From Methylococcaceae bacterium (lineage in GTDB: Bacteria > Pseudomonadota > Gammaproteobacteria > Methylococcales > Methylomonadaceae): a stretch of DNA of 64,000 nucleotides. A program made the position numbers and the translations under genes. Location: assembly GCA_030693065.1 (NCBI GenBank), contig JAUYBL010000036.1:62001-126000 (forward strand). Reading direction: 5' to 3'. Shown here piece by piece: positions 17,413 to 26,354 of the stretch. A model generated the notes under the pieces. It had not been told where the DNA came from and did no database searches. It was given only the letters and a program-made list of their open reading frames with translations. How positions within the stretch are numbered: position 1 is the stretch's first letter; the number at the start of each line of letters is the position of its first letter.

Positions 17413-19587
17413 TTATTTAATAAACAACATTTCCTGATAAGTCGGATACGGCCACAATTCGTCAGCAATTTCCCCTTCCAGGCCATCTGCGTACTGCCGA
17501 ACCTCATCCATTAACGGGCGAATGGTCTTTGCACAAAACTGCATGTGCTCTTCGACAGTAGCAAAATCATGTTGCGAGATTGCCGCACTGAGTTTTCCCG
17601 TCGTCTCGGTCATTGATGTCAAAAGCCCTGAAATCAGAACTAAGCGCTCATTGCCCAATTCGATACCATTACTTTTAAGACTGCTTAAGGTAGAGGAAAT
17701 GTCCGATAAATATTTAACAGCGGCCGGGTAAATACCGATTTTTGCCATACTGACGACCAGTTTGGCTTCCACTTCAATCGCTAGGATGTATTGCTCAGCA
17801 TAGATTTCAAAACGGCTGGCCAGTTCAACGGGAGATAACACACCCAACTTGTCGAATAACTCTTGGACATCCGGTTCTTTTAAAACCGGCAAGGCATCGG
17901 CAGCGGTTTTAAGATTGCGTAAACCGCGTTCTTCAACCGCCATTTTGTGCCATTCAGCCGAATAGCCGTTGCCGCCGAAGACCACCGCGCCATGCTTATC
18001 GATTAATTCTTTCAGCGTTTTAAGGATTGCGCTGTCAATATCAGCGCCTTTCGCCACATGGCTTTCCAGACTATCGGCAACCCAATTAAGTGAATCCGCC
18101 AGCATGGTATTCATCGTCACCAGTGGCCCTGCGACCGATTGCCCGGAACCGACTGCGCGGAACTCAAAGCGGTTGCCGGTAAAGGCAAAAGGCGAGGTGC
18201 GATTGCGGTCGCCGGCATCTTTATTAAAGGTTGGCAGAGTATTGATACCCAAATCCATCACCCCGGCATTCAATGAGCCGGTGATCTTGCCGTTGCTGAT
18301 TTGCTCAAATACATTGTCCAACTGCGTGCCCAAGTACACTGACATGATCGCTGGCGGTGCTTCATTTGCACCTAAACGATGATCGTTACTGGCCGTGGCA
18401 ATAGCGGCGCGCAATAACGGACCGTATTTGTGTACGCCACGAATCACCGCGCCGCAGAACAACAAAAACTGTGTGTTCGAATGCGGTGTATGGCCGGGAT
18501 CGAGCAGATTACCTTGCGTGGCATTGCCGACCGACCAGTTCACATGCTTGCCGGAGCCATTAATACCTTTAAAGGGTTTTTCATGCAGCAGGCAAACCAA
18601 GCCGTGTTTTTTAGCTGTGTTTTTTAAGACCGTCATCAACAGCTGTTGATGGTCGGTGGCAACGTTGGCCGATTCAAAAAACGGCGCAATTTCAAATTGC
18701 CCCGGCGCGACTTCGTTGTGGCGGGTCTTGGCCGGAATGCCCAAGCGATATAACTGTTCTTCGACATCTTGCATATACACCTGGATGCGTTCAGGTATTG
18801 CACCAAAATAATGATCATCAAATTGCTGACCTTTAGCCGCCGATGCACCAAAAAGGGTTCGACCAGCCAGTAATAAATCCGGACGGCTGTTAACGAAATT
18901 GGCATCGACCAGAAAATACTCCTGCTCTGCCCCGCAACTGGAATTAACCGGTGCAATATCGGTATGCCCAAGAATGGACAACACACGTTGCGCGGCTTTG
19001 TTCATCGCGGCATTAGCACGCAGCAACGGGGTTTTCTTATCCAGCGCTTCACCGGTCCAGGAAATGAAAACCGTGGGAATACATAGCGTCGCGCCATTGT
19101 CGGTAGTCATGATGTAAGCAGGACTGGTCACATCCCAGGCGGTATAACCGCGTGCTTCAAAGGTGGATCGAATGCCGCCGTTCGGAAAAGAGGAACCGTC
19201 CGGCTCGCCTTGCACCAGCACTTTGCCGCTAAATTCTGAAATTACCGACCCATCGTTTTGTACTGAAATAAAGCCATCATGCTTTTCTGCCGTGGCATTG
19301 GTTAATGGATAAAACACATGCGCGTAATACAACGCACCCTTTGATAAAGCCCAGTCCTTCATCGCTAATGCCACCACATCGGCAATGGAAACATCCAACT
19401 CGGCGCTTGCTTCAATGGTTTTCTTGACCGACTTAAAGACTTCTTTAGGCAGACTTTCCTTCATTTTAGCTAAGGTAAATACGTCACTCGCCCACAAGGT
19501 GGTCAACGATTCAGGAGCCTTGGCTGGCATGGGTTGACGATTGGTGATGTTTTGTACAGCCTGAACGCGCGCAGTATTTCCAGTCAT
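17413..19587 (-). CDS. glnN: Glutamine synthetase type III
   Basis: 724 residues from the ATG at 19587, which has AAGGG upstream; the in-frame start at 19644 adds 19 unlikely residues. The length and motifs fit the large type III class rather than Gln[73 protein letters not shown] and [17 protein letters not shown]. It assimilates ammonium into glutamate using ATP, as a dodecamer. Type III enzymes are not controlled by the GlnA tyrosine adenylylation site. It is transcribed singly on the minus strand. Its presence suggests a second glutamine synthetase besides a GlnA elsewhere. Confidence 0.95.
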   Translation of the reverse strand: MTGNTARVQAVQNITNRQPMPAKAPESLTTLWASDVFTLAKMKESLPKEVFKSVKKTIEASAELDVSIADVVALAMKDWALSKGALYYAHVFYPLTNATAEKHDGFISVQNDGSVISEFSGKVLVQGEPDGSSFPNGGIRSTFEARGYTAWDVTSPAYIMTTDNGATLCIPTVFISWTGEALDKKTPLLRANAAMNKAAQRVLSILGHTDIAPVNSSCGAEQEYFLVDANFVNSRPDLLLAGRTLFGASAAKGQQFDDHYFGAIPERIQVYMQDVEEQLYRLGIPAKTRHNEVAPGQFEIAPFFESANVATDHQQLLMTVLKNTAKKHGLVCLLHEKPFKGINGSGKHVNWSVGNATQGNLLDPGHTPHSNTQFLLFCGAVIRGVHKYGPLLRAAIATASNDHRLGANEAPPAIMSVYLGTQLDNVFEQISNGKITGSLNAGVMDLGINTLPTFNKDAGDRNRTSPFAFTGNRFEFRAVGSGQSVAGPLVTMNTMLADSLNWVADSLESHVAKGADIDSAILKTLKELIDKHGAVVFGGNGYSAEWHKMAVEERGLRNLKTAADALPVLKEPDVQELFDKLGVLSPVELASRFEIYAEQYILAIEVEAKLVVSMAKIGIYPAAVKYLSDISSTLSSLKSNGIELGNERLVLISGLLTSMTETTGKLSAAISQHDFATVEEHMQFCAKTIRPLMDEVRQYADGLEGEIADELWPYPTYQEMLFIK

Positions 19588-19809
19588 AAGTATTACCCTT
19601 GTTTGATGTTGGATGTCATTCAAAAAGTAATCAGCAATAATCAAACCAACCGATGATTTAATTACAGCTTTGTATAAGATGCTGGAGTTTTAGGGTTTTG
19701 TAGAGTCTCAGAGAGAATTTGGTGAGATAAATAAATGGCGCTATGGGCTTTTTTAGTGCAAAACAACAATTGCTTACACAAGTTTGGTGCGAGGAAAAAA
19801 CTCAGTTAT

Positions 19810-20436
19810 TCAGATGACTTTACTATCAGCACATATTTGTTGCCATGCCGGGTGGTGTTGTAAGAGTGTCAGCGCCGAATCCAGCAGCGCAAGCCCCGAT
19901 TCGGTTCGATGCCAAGTCGAAGCGCCGGACGGATGTGGCAATGGAATCGCTTCAGTGTTGTGGCCGTGAAAGTTGACAGGGTGCAGTATGCCGATCACAT
20001 CGTTGAGTTTGTTCACCGGCATTAATTGGCTTATGGCCAGCTTGCCGACCGGTAAAATCAGCGCTGGTTTAAGTAAATCGACTTCTGCTTGTAGCCAGAC
20101 AGCACAGCGTTCTATTTCAGCCGGATTAGGCACGCGGTCGCCGCCTTTAGGATTTTTACCCGGAAAACAGCGACACACCGCAGCCATGTAAACACGCTGT
20201 CTAACTCTTTTTTCATCCAAGCCGATGCGCTCAAACCATTTAAACATGGTTTTACCGGCCGTCCAGGCAAACGGTTTACCAAAGCCGCCTTCTTTATCGC
20301 CTGGCGCCTGCCCAATTAATAAAATCGGCGACAGTACCGGACTGCCGCTGACCACCGGCCCTATCATTGAGGGGCATTTGCTGCAATTTATTAATGCGGC
20401 GCGATGGTCTCGTATAAGTTGTTCGCGGTTAGGCAT
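19810..20436 (-). CDS. Uracil-DNA glycosylase, family 4/5-like
   Basis: 208 residues with the UDG superfamily motif LLIGQAPGDKEGGFGKPF (about 40-57), HPSGAST near residue 170 and cysteines at CSKC (about 18-21), CRC and near residue 111 that can hold the 4Fe-4S cluster of this class. The motif 1 form GQAPG, rather than the GEAPG of family 4, fits uracil-DNA glycosylase family proteins of uncertain specificity. It would excise uracil or related bases to start base excision repair. It lies directly downstream of xthA (14 bp), which cuts the abasic site produced, so the two form a repair operon. Confidence 0.85.
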   Translation of the reverse strand: MPNREQLIRDHRAALINCSKCPSMIGPVVSGSPVLSPILLIGQAPGDKEGGFGKPFAWTAGKTMFKWFERIGLDEKRVRQRVYMAAVCRCFPGKNPKGGDRVPNPAEIERCAVWLQAEVDLLKPALILPVGKLAISQLMPVNKLNDVIGILHPVNFHGHNTEAIPLPHPSGASTWHRTESGLALLDSALTLLQHHPAWQQICADSKVI

Positions 20437-20450
20437 TTAAAACCCAGAGC

Positions 20451-21215
20451 TTAAAGATCCAGCTCAATTCCCACCGGACAATGATCCGAACCGGTAATTT
20501 CCGGCAAAATAAATGCCTGTTTAACCTTTCCAATAAGCGCTTGACTGGTCAACACATAATCGATCCGCCATCCAATGTTTTTTGGCCTAGCCCCGGCACG
20601 ATAACTCCACCAGCTGTAGGCAACGGTTTCCGGGTGAAAATACCGAAAAGTATCGACCAGTCCGGCATCCAAAAAACGACCAAAGCCGTCGATTTCAACC
20701 TGGGTATAGCCAGACGATTTATTGTAATTCGGCTTCGGACGGGCAATATCGATTTCCTGATGCGCGACATTAAAATCACCGCAAGCGATTACCGGCTTTT
20801 TGCTTTGCAGTTGCTGCAAATAAGCTAAAAATTCCAGATCCCAAGTGTGCCGATAATCCAGTCGTGCCAATGCTTCACCGGAATTAGGCACATAAACGTT
20901 AAGTAAATAGAAATGCTCAAATTCGGCAACAATTACCCGCCCTTCCCTGTCATGCTCATCAATGCCGATGTCGTGAATGATTTGCAGCGGCTCCTTACGG
21001 GATAAAATCGTCACACCAGAATAGCCTTTACGATCCGCGCAGTTGGAATAAATGTGATAGCCGTCGATGCCCTCCAGCGCCTTGTCGATCTGCTCGACCT
21101 GCGCCTTGGTTTCCTGCAACAAAATACAATCCGCATCAAGTTGGGCGAGAGTTTCAGCAAAGCCTTTGCCTTGCACAGCACGAATGCCGTTAACATTCCA
21201 AGAGATTATTTTCAT
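20451..21215 (-). CDS. xthA: Exodeoxyribonuclease III
   Basis: 254 residues with the class II AP endonuclease motifs: ISWNVNGIRAVQGKGF (about 4-19), LLQETKA, LNVYVPNSG, IACGDFNVAH, SWWSYRAGARPKNIGWRIDY and GSDHCPVGIEL with the catalytic histidine at the end. The enzyme cleaves DNA at abasic sites and degrades 3' ends in the cytoplasm. Length matches the family. It is the first gene of a two-gene unit with the uracil-DNA glycosylase. The 220 bp upstream to 21437 show nothing notable. Confidence 0.95.
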   Translation of the reverse strand: MKIISWNVNGIRAVQGKGFAETLAQLDADCILLQETKAQVEQIDKALEGIDGYHIYSNCADRKGYSGVTILSRKEPLQIIHDIGIDEHDREGRVIVAEFEHFYLLNVYVPNSGEALARLDYRHTWDLEFLAYLQQLQSKKPVIACGDFNVAHQEIDIARPKPNYNKSSGYTQVEIDGFGRFLDAGLVDTFRYFHPETVAYSWWSYRAGARPKNIGWRIDYVLTSQALIGKVKQAFILPEITGSDHCPVGIELDL

Positions 21216-21437
21216 GTGGTTATTTAGCCGGGGCGTTAGACATCAAGTCATTAAATAGGGAAATGCGGTTGGGCGCTATTTTAACCGTATGGATATTGGC
21301 TAACCAGACGTTTTGGGGAGAACATTAAGATCTTATCGCTTCTTTGCCCAAGATTTGATGCTCGAAGTAGTGAGTTATACCCATCACAATAAGTTTACAT
21401 GCACTCCCTTCTCCAACGAGAGAACGATGCGGGTTTC

Positions 21438-21478
21438 AAGTTAAATCACCCCCTGCAAAGCAGGGGGTGATTTAACTT
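21438..21478. repeat. Perfect 19-bp inverted repeat
   Basis: AAGTTAAATCACCCCCTGC, a 3-base loop AAA, then its exact inverse complement ending at 21478. It would form a very stable hairpin on either strand. No T-run follows and no gene on either strand ends immediately before it, apart from the remnant downstream. Confidence 0.9.
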
Positions 21479-21496
21479 TGCGTGACGCTGTAACTG

Positions 21497-21637
21497 CGGC
21501 CGACGCTTATGGCGCCGACTGGCAGTAATAAGGAGCAAGACGTCAACAGCGCCTGGATTCTAGGCTTTGCCAGAGGTCATCAGGATCGTTACAACAAGCA
21601 CAGCAAATTGAAGATTCGTGCGGTGCGCGTGTTTTAA
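21497..21637 (+). pseudogene. Remnant of a gene, C-terminal end of a DUF1566/Lcl-like domain
   Basis: A short frame ends at the TAA at 21635-21637 and reads DVNSAWILGFARGHQDRYNK, then HSKLKIRAVRVF. The shape SAW...F..G....NK....VRAVR is typical of the end of Lcl (DUF1566) domains. The frame is closed by a stop at 21491, so only about 45 codons remain. I infer a decayed gene whose 5' part was lost, possibly when the vapBC pair or the neighbouring palindrome was inserted. Confidence 0.5.
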
Positions 21638-21676
21638 CTGCCTAGCTTCCGTTCGAGCTTGTTGACTACAATCATC

Positions 21677-21699
21677 ATGTATATACTCAAGCCATATAC
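21677..21699 (+). promoter_or_regulatory. Candidate vapBC operator
   Basis: TGTATAT and ATATACA are perfect 7-bp inverted arms with a 9-base centre, ending 20 bp before the vapB start and overlapping the expected promoter. An AAAGGAG ribosome-binding site follows at about 21706. Autoregulation by VapB/VapC at such a palindrome is usual for the family. Confidence 0.6.
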
Positions 21700-21719
21700 A
21701 CCGTACAAAGGAGTCCCCC

Positions 21720-21953
21720 ATGTTGCAAGGTTCAGTTTTTATTACCAATAAAACCCAAGCAGTCCGCTTGCCGGTTGAAGCTCGTTTTAATGAGAATATT
21801 AAAAAAGTGTTCATTCGCAGACATGGCGAGGAGCTGATTTTATGTCCAGTTGAAAACACCTGGGATAGCTTCTTTTTGAGTGACGAAAAAGTAACCGACG
21901 ACTTTCTTACTGAACGGGCAGAACAAACAGAATCCAAACGGGAAGAATTTTAA
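21720..21953 (+). CDS. vapB: VapB-type antitoxin
   Basis: 77 residues with an N-terminal AbrB/MazE-like swapped-hairpin domain (GSVFITNKTQAVRLPVEA, VFIRRHGEELILCP), which binds DNA, and a charged C-terminal tail that would occupy the toxin. ATG at 21720 has AAAGGAG seven bases upstream. The stop codon overlaps the vapC start by one base (TAATG), so the pair is translationally coupled. The palindrome immediately upstream is the likely operator. Confidence 0.9.
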   Translation: MLQGSVFITNKTQAVRLPVEARFNENIKKVFIRRHGEELILCPVENTWDSFFLSDEKVTDDFLTERAEQTESKREEF

Positions 21954-22351
21954 TGCTCAAGTACATGCTTGATACCAATATCGTCATTTACGTTATTAAG
22001 CGCCGCCCGATTGATGTGTTAGCCACATTTAACAAACATGTCGGGCAGCTATGTATTTCCAGCATTACTCTGGCTGAATTGCTGCATGGCGTCGAAAAAA
22101 GTACCCAACTTGAACACAACCTGCGCCAAGTCGAAGACTTTGTCTCGCGTTTGGAAGTATTGGACTACACACCCAAAGCCGCGGCTCATTATGGTGATAT
22201 TCGTGCCAATTTGGAAAAACAGGGCAAAACAATCGGCGTTAATGATTTACATATTGCCGGACATGCACGGAGTGAAGGCTTGATTTTAGTGACTAACAAT
22301 CTTAGGGAATTTGAGCGCGTTGAGGCGTTACGGCTTGAGAATTGGGTATAA
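21953..22351 (+). CDS. vapC: VapC-type PIN-domain toxin
   Basis: 132 residues. The PIN fold shows its acidic metal ligands in order: MLDTNIVIYVIKRRP (Asp near residue 6), ITLAELLHGVEKS (Glu about 42), GVNDLHIAGHARS (Asp about 98) and LVTNNLREFERV, where the usual TND is replaced by TNN. VapC toxins cleave tRNA or rRNA to arrest translation and are neutralised by VapB. The sequence is close in type to the VapC proteins cutting initiator tRNA, though the target is not provable here. The loss of the fourth acid in TND is common in this subgroup. Confidence 0.92.
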   Translation: MLKYMLDTNIVIYVIKRRPIDVLATFNKHVGQLCISSITLAELLHGVEKSTQLEHNLRQVEDFVSRLEVLDYTPKAAAHYGDIRANLEKQGKTIGVNDLHIAGHARSEGLILVTNNLREFERVEALRLENWV

Positions 22352-22402
22352 GTTTCTTCGTTTACTCATGGTCGGGCATTTTAAACCGTGAGCGACTCAG
22401 AT

Positions 22403-22492
22403 GTAGGGTGTGCAAGCGGCTTTTTGCTTGCACACCGTTTAAACTCAATCGCTTTATTCCGCGAGGGCACGAAAAGCATTTGCCCACCCTAC
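22403..22492. repeat. Palindromic repeat with nested hairpin
   Basis: GTAGGGTG at the left end pairs with CACCCTAC at the right, and TGTGCAAGC / GCTTGCACA form an inner stem at 22409-22435. It lies between vapC and the convergent HEPN gene; the rest of the 22352-22625 gap shows nothing recognisable. Confidence 0.75.
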
Positions 22493-22625
22493 AGGGCTTG
22501 CTGTTACCACTGCATTTCGCATCTAGTCGCAGCCACTATGAAGCTTGCGAAACATGTTATTTCGTGGTTCCAATGGCTGTGATTACGCAAACTTCATTCA
22601 GGCTAGTCGATAACTGACAGGTATG

Positions 22626-23252
22626 TTAAATACGGTTTGCTGCGATATTTTCAGCCCCTATGTCTAATATATTTTGGTAAAACTGCAGCACCGTCTTTGA
22701 TGTATCTTTTGGATGTAAACTCATGACTAGACGAGCAACAGAAGTGTTAACCACATTTTTCCCAGAAATTCGACTTGCTAGAGCATCTATTTGTTTCTGT
22801 GTTGTTGAACTTATATGCGCAGCTGCATTTCGAATTGTCCGTAGATCAGCCAATTCACTGGATATTGAATCTATATTTGACACAATCGGATTACCATCTT
22901 TAAGGTATAACTGTGCCAAGCGCCGAACAATTTCATGATTAGCCCAATCAACATGCTTTTGCGTACCAATAAGAAGCTTTAACGCATGACCCTGACTATC
23001 AGGTGTCATATAACACTCGACCGTGGTTCCCAAAGTTGAGTTTTTACCTATTAAATATTTTGAAAATGCATCCTCAATAAAAGTCTCCCAATATATAAAC
23101 ATTCTCAAAAAAGCAGATGTAATAATAAATTCTTGCTTTATATCATCATATAAATAATTACCTTTGTCGTCTTGCTCATAAGCTATAGATATGAAAGTAT
23201 TTATTTGAGTAATGCCCATCCGAAAGTTATTCAAACTATCAGCTAAAGACAT
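22626..23252 (-). CDS. HEPN-domain nuclease of a DUF262-linked pair
   Basis: 208 residues, predicted all-helical and soluble. The key motif is LRTIRNAAAHIS near residue 140, an R-N-x3-H (RX4H) signature of HEPN ribonucleases. The N-terminal FLRMFIYWETFIEDAFSKYL fits the RiboL-PSP and MAE_28990/MAE_18760 HEPN groups, often annotated beside DUF262 genes. It starts 3 bp after the stop of the DUF262 gene, so the two are one operon. HEPN proteins in such settings usually cut RNA as toxic effectors. The A+T-rich composition and position beside vapBC suggest a small accessory island. Exact subfamily is uncertain. Confidence 0.72.
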   Translation of the reverse strand: MSLADSLNNFRMGITQINTFISIAYEQDDKGNYLYDDIKQEFIITSAFLRMFIYWETFIEDAFSKYLIGKNSTLGTTVECYMTPDSQGHALKLLIGTQKHVDWANHEIVRRLAQLYLKDGNPIVSNIDSISSELADLRTIRNAAAHISSTTQKQIDALASRISGKNVVNTSVARLVMSLHPKDTSKTVLQFYQNILDIGAENIAANRI

Positions 23253-23255
23253 TGT

Positions 23256-24311
23256 CTACTCCAATATGAGCTTTGCTATAAACTCACTTCTTCTGATTCT
23301 TACTGCAGCGTCAGTTGTAGCTCTTCGACAATCGTTTAAGAATTGGCTTTCCTCTTTTGAAAGCTGATCTTTGTTTTCTTCTTCAAAAATGTAATCAATT
23401 TTTTCAAGTTTCTGAGAAATGCGGGCATAGTCTGTTTTTTCAATCACTTTACGCTCACAAGCAATATTTTTAACTCCATATTGCATGTGAAATAGCGTCA
23501 TAAAGAGAGAGTAAAAAACATGGGGTCTTCTATACTCTCTTTTTTTCAGGCCATCTTCAAAGATATTATTAATCAAATCAATAATGGACACGAAGCGAGC
23601 AGCTAGTTCATCTATATCATATTCAAATTCTTTTTCAAATTGTTCATAAAATTTTTTAATTTGCTTTTTAGCTCGAATACCTTCAATTATTCCAATTAGA
23701 ATATCTGCTACGAGCTGAACATCGAACATTCTAAGAATATTCTGCTCACTAATAATTTTATTATCTTCCCAAAACAAATTGTTTTGATGAGCTAAGTTAT
23801 CCGCTAGCCGTTTAAATTGGCCAAAATGAATTGAATTTAACTTTTCCTGTTCATTTAAAGTCACTGAGTAAGAATTTAAGCGACTAAAAACATCCAGTAC
23901 TTCTGGGTCAGACATATTGACCAATAAATCTACAGAAATTTCATAGTTAAGTATTAGAGTTTGAATCTCAACATCAACCTCATTTAACTGACTAAAATAA
24001 CGACCGCCATATTCTTTGTTGTGTTTTTTACTAATAACAAAACCATCTTTCATAAATGACAAAATTGTCCTTAGACGCTGCTGCCCATCGACAACCTCTC
24101 TTACAGACTTTCTTGTTTGAGGATTAATTTTTTGGCGGATAAATACTTTTGGTATTGGCTTCCCACTGATAATTGTATCCATCAGATAAGACCTCGCAGT
24201 ATCGTTCCAAACAGATCTGCGTTGAAATTTTGGGGCTAATTCAAGTTGTTCGTTGTCTGACCACTCTAAAAAATCATTAATACTGTATGTTCTTGAGTCA
24301 AAATTTTTCAT
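23256..24311 (-). CDS. DUF262 (GmrS/ParB-like) protein
   Basis: 351 residues. The N-terminal DUF262 domain has LAPKFQRRSVWNDTARSYLM (about 27-46), PIPKVFIRQ and VVDGQQRLRTILSFM (about 71-85), the ParB-like nucleotide-binding/hydrolysing core. VFSRLNSYSVTLNEQEKLNS follows, another family hallmark. There is no C-terminal DUF1524 HNH nuclease, so the protein is shorter than GmrSD-type restriction enzymes, and the nuclease function may lie in the adjacent HEPN protein. DUF262 proteins are NTPase sensors in several anti-phage systems. It is the first gene of the two-gene operon. Role as a defence sensor is inference from the family and pairing. Confidence 0.85.
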   Translation of the reverse strand: MKNFDSRTYSINDFLEWSDNEQLELAPKFQRRSVWNDTARSYLMDTIISGKPIPKVFIRQKINPQTRKSVREVVDGQQRLRTILSFMKDGFVISKKHNKEYGGRYFSQLNEVDVEIQTLILNYEISVDLLVNMSDPEVLDVFSRLNSYSVTLNEQEKLNSIHFGQFKRLADNLAHQNNLFWEDNKIISEQNILRMFDVQLVADILIGIIEGIRAKKQIKKFYEQFEKEFEYDIDELAARFVSIIDLINNIFEDGLKKREYRRPHVFYSLFMTLFHMQYGVKNIACERKVIEKTDYARISQKLEKIDYIFEEENKDQLSKEESQFLNDCRRATTDAAVRIRRSEFIAKLILE

Positions 24312-24541
24312 TCGTTATAACTCTAATTTAATATTTATTTAATGCGATAAGGTGCCCTAATTTATAGGGCATTTGTTTTAATTTAGCAATCCACTATGCA
24401 CTTACTGTTATTCCCGTATGCTTGGTGTTTTGTAGGTTGGCGCTAACGTAAGGTAGCCCAACTGATTTAACAAAAGCATTTTGAATCGGCAAGAACGATA
24501 AAATGGCCCCCAGCAAATCAATAAGAAAACCTTAACTAGTA

Positions 24542-24958
24542 ATGTTGCAAATATCCACCCAAATCACCATCCCAGACAACGAAATCGAAATTTCTGCCAT
24601 TCGCGCTCAGGGTGCGGGCGGTCAGAATGTGAACAAAGTATCAACTGCTGTGCATTTGCGTTTTGATATTAACGGCTCATCCCTGCCTGAGTTTTATAAA
24701 GAAAAGCTGCTGGCTTTAAGTGACAGTCGACTTTCAAAAGATGGGGTGATTGTGATCAAAGCGCAGCAGTTTCGCACTCAGGAGATGAACAAAGAGGATG
24801 CTTATAACCGGCTACGGGAGTTAATTCTGAGTGCAACCATTGTGCATAAGAAGCGCAAAGCGACAAAACCCACTAAAGGCTCAAAGCTAAGGCGTTTGGA
24901 TGGCAAATCCAAACAAGGGAAACTTAAGGCGTTGAGAGGGAAAGTTGATTTGCACTAA
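24542..24958 (+). CDS. arfB: Alternative ribosome-rescue factor ArfB (YaeJ)
   Basis: 138 residues. IRAQGAGGQNVNKVSTAVHL carries the GGQ catalytic motif of class I release factors (about 21-23) without codon-recognition domains. The C-terminus is a basic tail (KKRKATKPTKGSKLRRLDGK) that in the family inserts into the empty mRNA channel of stalled ribosomes and allows peptidyl-tRNA hydrolysis. Length agrees with E. coli YaeJ (140). It is transcribed alone. The 230 bp upstream carry a short GCCCTA/TAGGGC hairpin at 24354-24370 and fragments of dispersed repeats but no other gene. Confidence 0.95.
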   Translation: MLQISTQITIPDNEIEISAIRAQGAGGQNVNKVSTAVHLRFDINGSSLPEFYKEKLLALSDSRLSKDGVIVIKAQQFRTQEMNKEDAYNRLRELILSATIVHKKRKATKPTKGSKLRRLDGKSKQGKLKALRGKVDLH

Positions 24959-24969
24959 TGTTTCTCCCT

Positions 24970-25014
24970 TCATGGTTCGACAAGCTCACCACGAACGGAA
25001 ATCATTAATTTATA
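24970..25014. repeat. Fragment of the MITE-like family
   Basis: TTCATGGTTCGACAAGCTC then CACGAACGGAA and TCATT-ATTTATA match the interior of the element at 14647-14784. No terminal repeats remain. Confidence 0.6.
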
Positions 25015-25023
25015 AATGCCGGT

Positions 25024-25527
25024 TTATTTAATAATCACCGGTTGATCAGAAAGCTCATTAGGATTGCCTTCTTTAGCCGGGAAATGAGTTACTAATAGCT
25101 TGGTGATGCGCTCAATACCTTCCAGGGTTCCATGCCGAAAGTCGCCTTGTTTAAACGCCGTCTGCATGGTTTGGGCGATAGCATCCCATTCGGTTTGGGT
25201 CACTCGTCTGGCAATGCCCCGATCGGCGACGATATGCACTTCGTGGTCTGCCAGTAATACATAAATCAACACGCCGCTGTTATCTTCTGTATCCCACACC
25301 TGTAGATTGGCAAAGACTTCTGTAGCGCGATGTCGGGCTGATTTACCGCGCCATACCCAGACGGGCGCAAGGGCATTTTCAACGGCAAAGCGCAGTTCGC
25401 CGCTGTGTTGATGCTCGGACTGTTTTATCGCCCATTCAATATCGCACAGGACTGCCTTTGGAAACGCCACGCGCCAGCGCCACGGTGGCATAAAGGCATG
25501 AGCTAACCAGCGTGTAAACTTTACCAT
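25024..25527 (-). CDS. TPM-domain protein (YgcG-related), short
   Basis: 167 residues from the ATG at 25527; the longer frame upstream runs through the glycine codons of the previous gene in another register. The body shows HSGELRFAVENAL, ATEVFANLQVWDTEDNSGVL, YVLLADHEVHIVADRGIARR and FRHGTLEGIERITKLLVTHF, a TPM domain as found in YgcG and TLP18.3 proteins, without a signal peptide or a clear membrane anchor apart from the hydrophobic N-terminus. It overlaps the upstream TPM gene by 7 bp. Function is unknown; the domain is linked to membrane-associated proteins and weak phosphatase activity in plants. Confidence 0.82.
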   Translation of the reverse strand: MVKFTRWLAHAFMPPWRWRVAFPKAVLCDIEWAIKQSEHQHSGELRFAVENALAPVWVWRGKSARHRATEVFANLQVWDTEDNSGVLIYVLLADHEVHIVADRGIARRVTQTEWDAIAQTMQTAFKQGDFRHGTLEGIERITKLLVTHFPAKEGNPNELSDQPVIIK

Positions 25528-26351
25528 GATCCTGATGCGCCTCCGCCGCCAAAACTGCCGCCACCACCGCCCCATGATCCTCCGCCACCGCCACCGAAAC
25601 CTCCGCCGCCACTGGTCCAACCGCCACCGCCGCGATGTTTTATGCCTACGATGAAGAAAACCATCAGCGCGATAAATACCACCATGATGCCCAAGCCAAA
25701 GAACAACATGGCGACTGCACCAGCCCCAAATCCTGCTAACAAACCGCCCATTACCCGGCCCATAATGGCCGACAACACAAACCCGGCAATCACCCCGCCG
25801 AACAGGATAAACAGAAAAGCGCCTTCATCGGGTTGGTCATTCTGCTCATTAGCTGGTGCAGGTAACAATTCTCCTGCGATGAGTTTGATAAGTTGGCTAA
25901 CACCGGCGTCAATGCCACCGGCAAAATCGCCTGCTTTAAAATACGGTGTGATGATTTCGCTAATCACTCGCTTAGCAATTGCGTCTGGAATGGCGCCTTC
26001 CAGGCCGTAACCGACTTCAATGCGTAATTTGCGGTCATCCTTGGCGACAATCAAAATCACACCGTCATCAATCCTTTTACGACCAATTTTCCAGGCTTCG
26101 GCTACCCGAATGCCGAACTGGGCAATGTCTTCCGGCTGGGTAGTAGGAACAATTAACACAGCAATCTGACTGCCTTTTTCGGCTTCAAATGCAGCCAGTT
26201 TATTTTCCAATGCTGCAATTTGTTGGGGGCTGAGGGTGGCGGTCAGATCAGTAACGCGATGCGATAAATCGGGAATACCTACCAGCGCCCCTGCCGCTGT
26301 AAAGAACAGCAGCAGTAACAATCCAAATCCGAAACGGCTCACAGTAAACAT
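25521..26351 (-). CDS. TPM-domain membrane protein with glycine-rich tail (YgcG-like)
   Basis: 276 residues: N-terminal signal/anchor (LLLLLFFTAAGALVGIP), then a periplasmic TPM domain (VTDLTATLSPQQIAALENKL, GSQIAVLIVPTT, WKIGRKRIDDGVILIVAKDD, RIEVGYGLEGAIPD), two transmembrane helices (about 175-235) and a Gly/Ser/Trp-rich tail (GGGGSWGGGGGSFGGGGASG). This is the common YgcG layout, almost always next to LemA, whose stop is 3 bp upstream here. The function is unproven; proposals include membrane protein maturation. Translationally linked to the short TPM gene that follows. Confidence 0.9.
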   Translation of the reverse strand: MFTVSRFGFGLLLLLFFTAAGALVGIPDLSHRVTDLTATLSPQQIAALENKLAAFEAEKGSQIAVLIVPTTQPEDIAQFGIRVAEAWKIGRKRIDDGVILIVAKDDRKLRIEVGYGLEGAIPDAIAKRVISEIITPYFKAGDFAGGIDAGVSQLIKLIAGELLPAPANEQNDQPDEGAFLFILFGGVIAGFVLSAIMGRVMGGLLAGFGAGAVAMLFFGLGIMVVFIALMVFFIVGIKHRGGGGWTSGGGGFGGGGGGSWGGGGGSFGGGGASGSW

Positions 26352-26354
26352 ACT

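Noticed and set aside
21560-21937. 125-codon minus-strand frame antisense to vapB
   Set aside because: It overlaps a strongly supported vapB and its promoter, without a ribosome-binding site.
21420-22620. Possible CRISPR array, given several palindromes near toxin-antitoxin and HEPN genes
   Set aside because: The palindromes are all different in sequence and are not regularly spaced; no cas genes are present.
24354-24370. GCCCTA/TAGGGC hairpin followed by T-rich DNA
   Set aside because: It could be a plus-strand terminator, but no plus-strand gene precedes it, so I list it only as part of the intergenic region.
25528-25620. N-terminal extension (Arg/Trp-rich) of the short TPM protein
   Set aside because: The extension is the glycine-codon region of the upstream TPM gene read in another frame; the ATG at 25527 gives a sensible protein.
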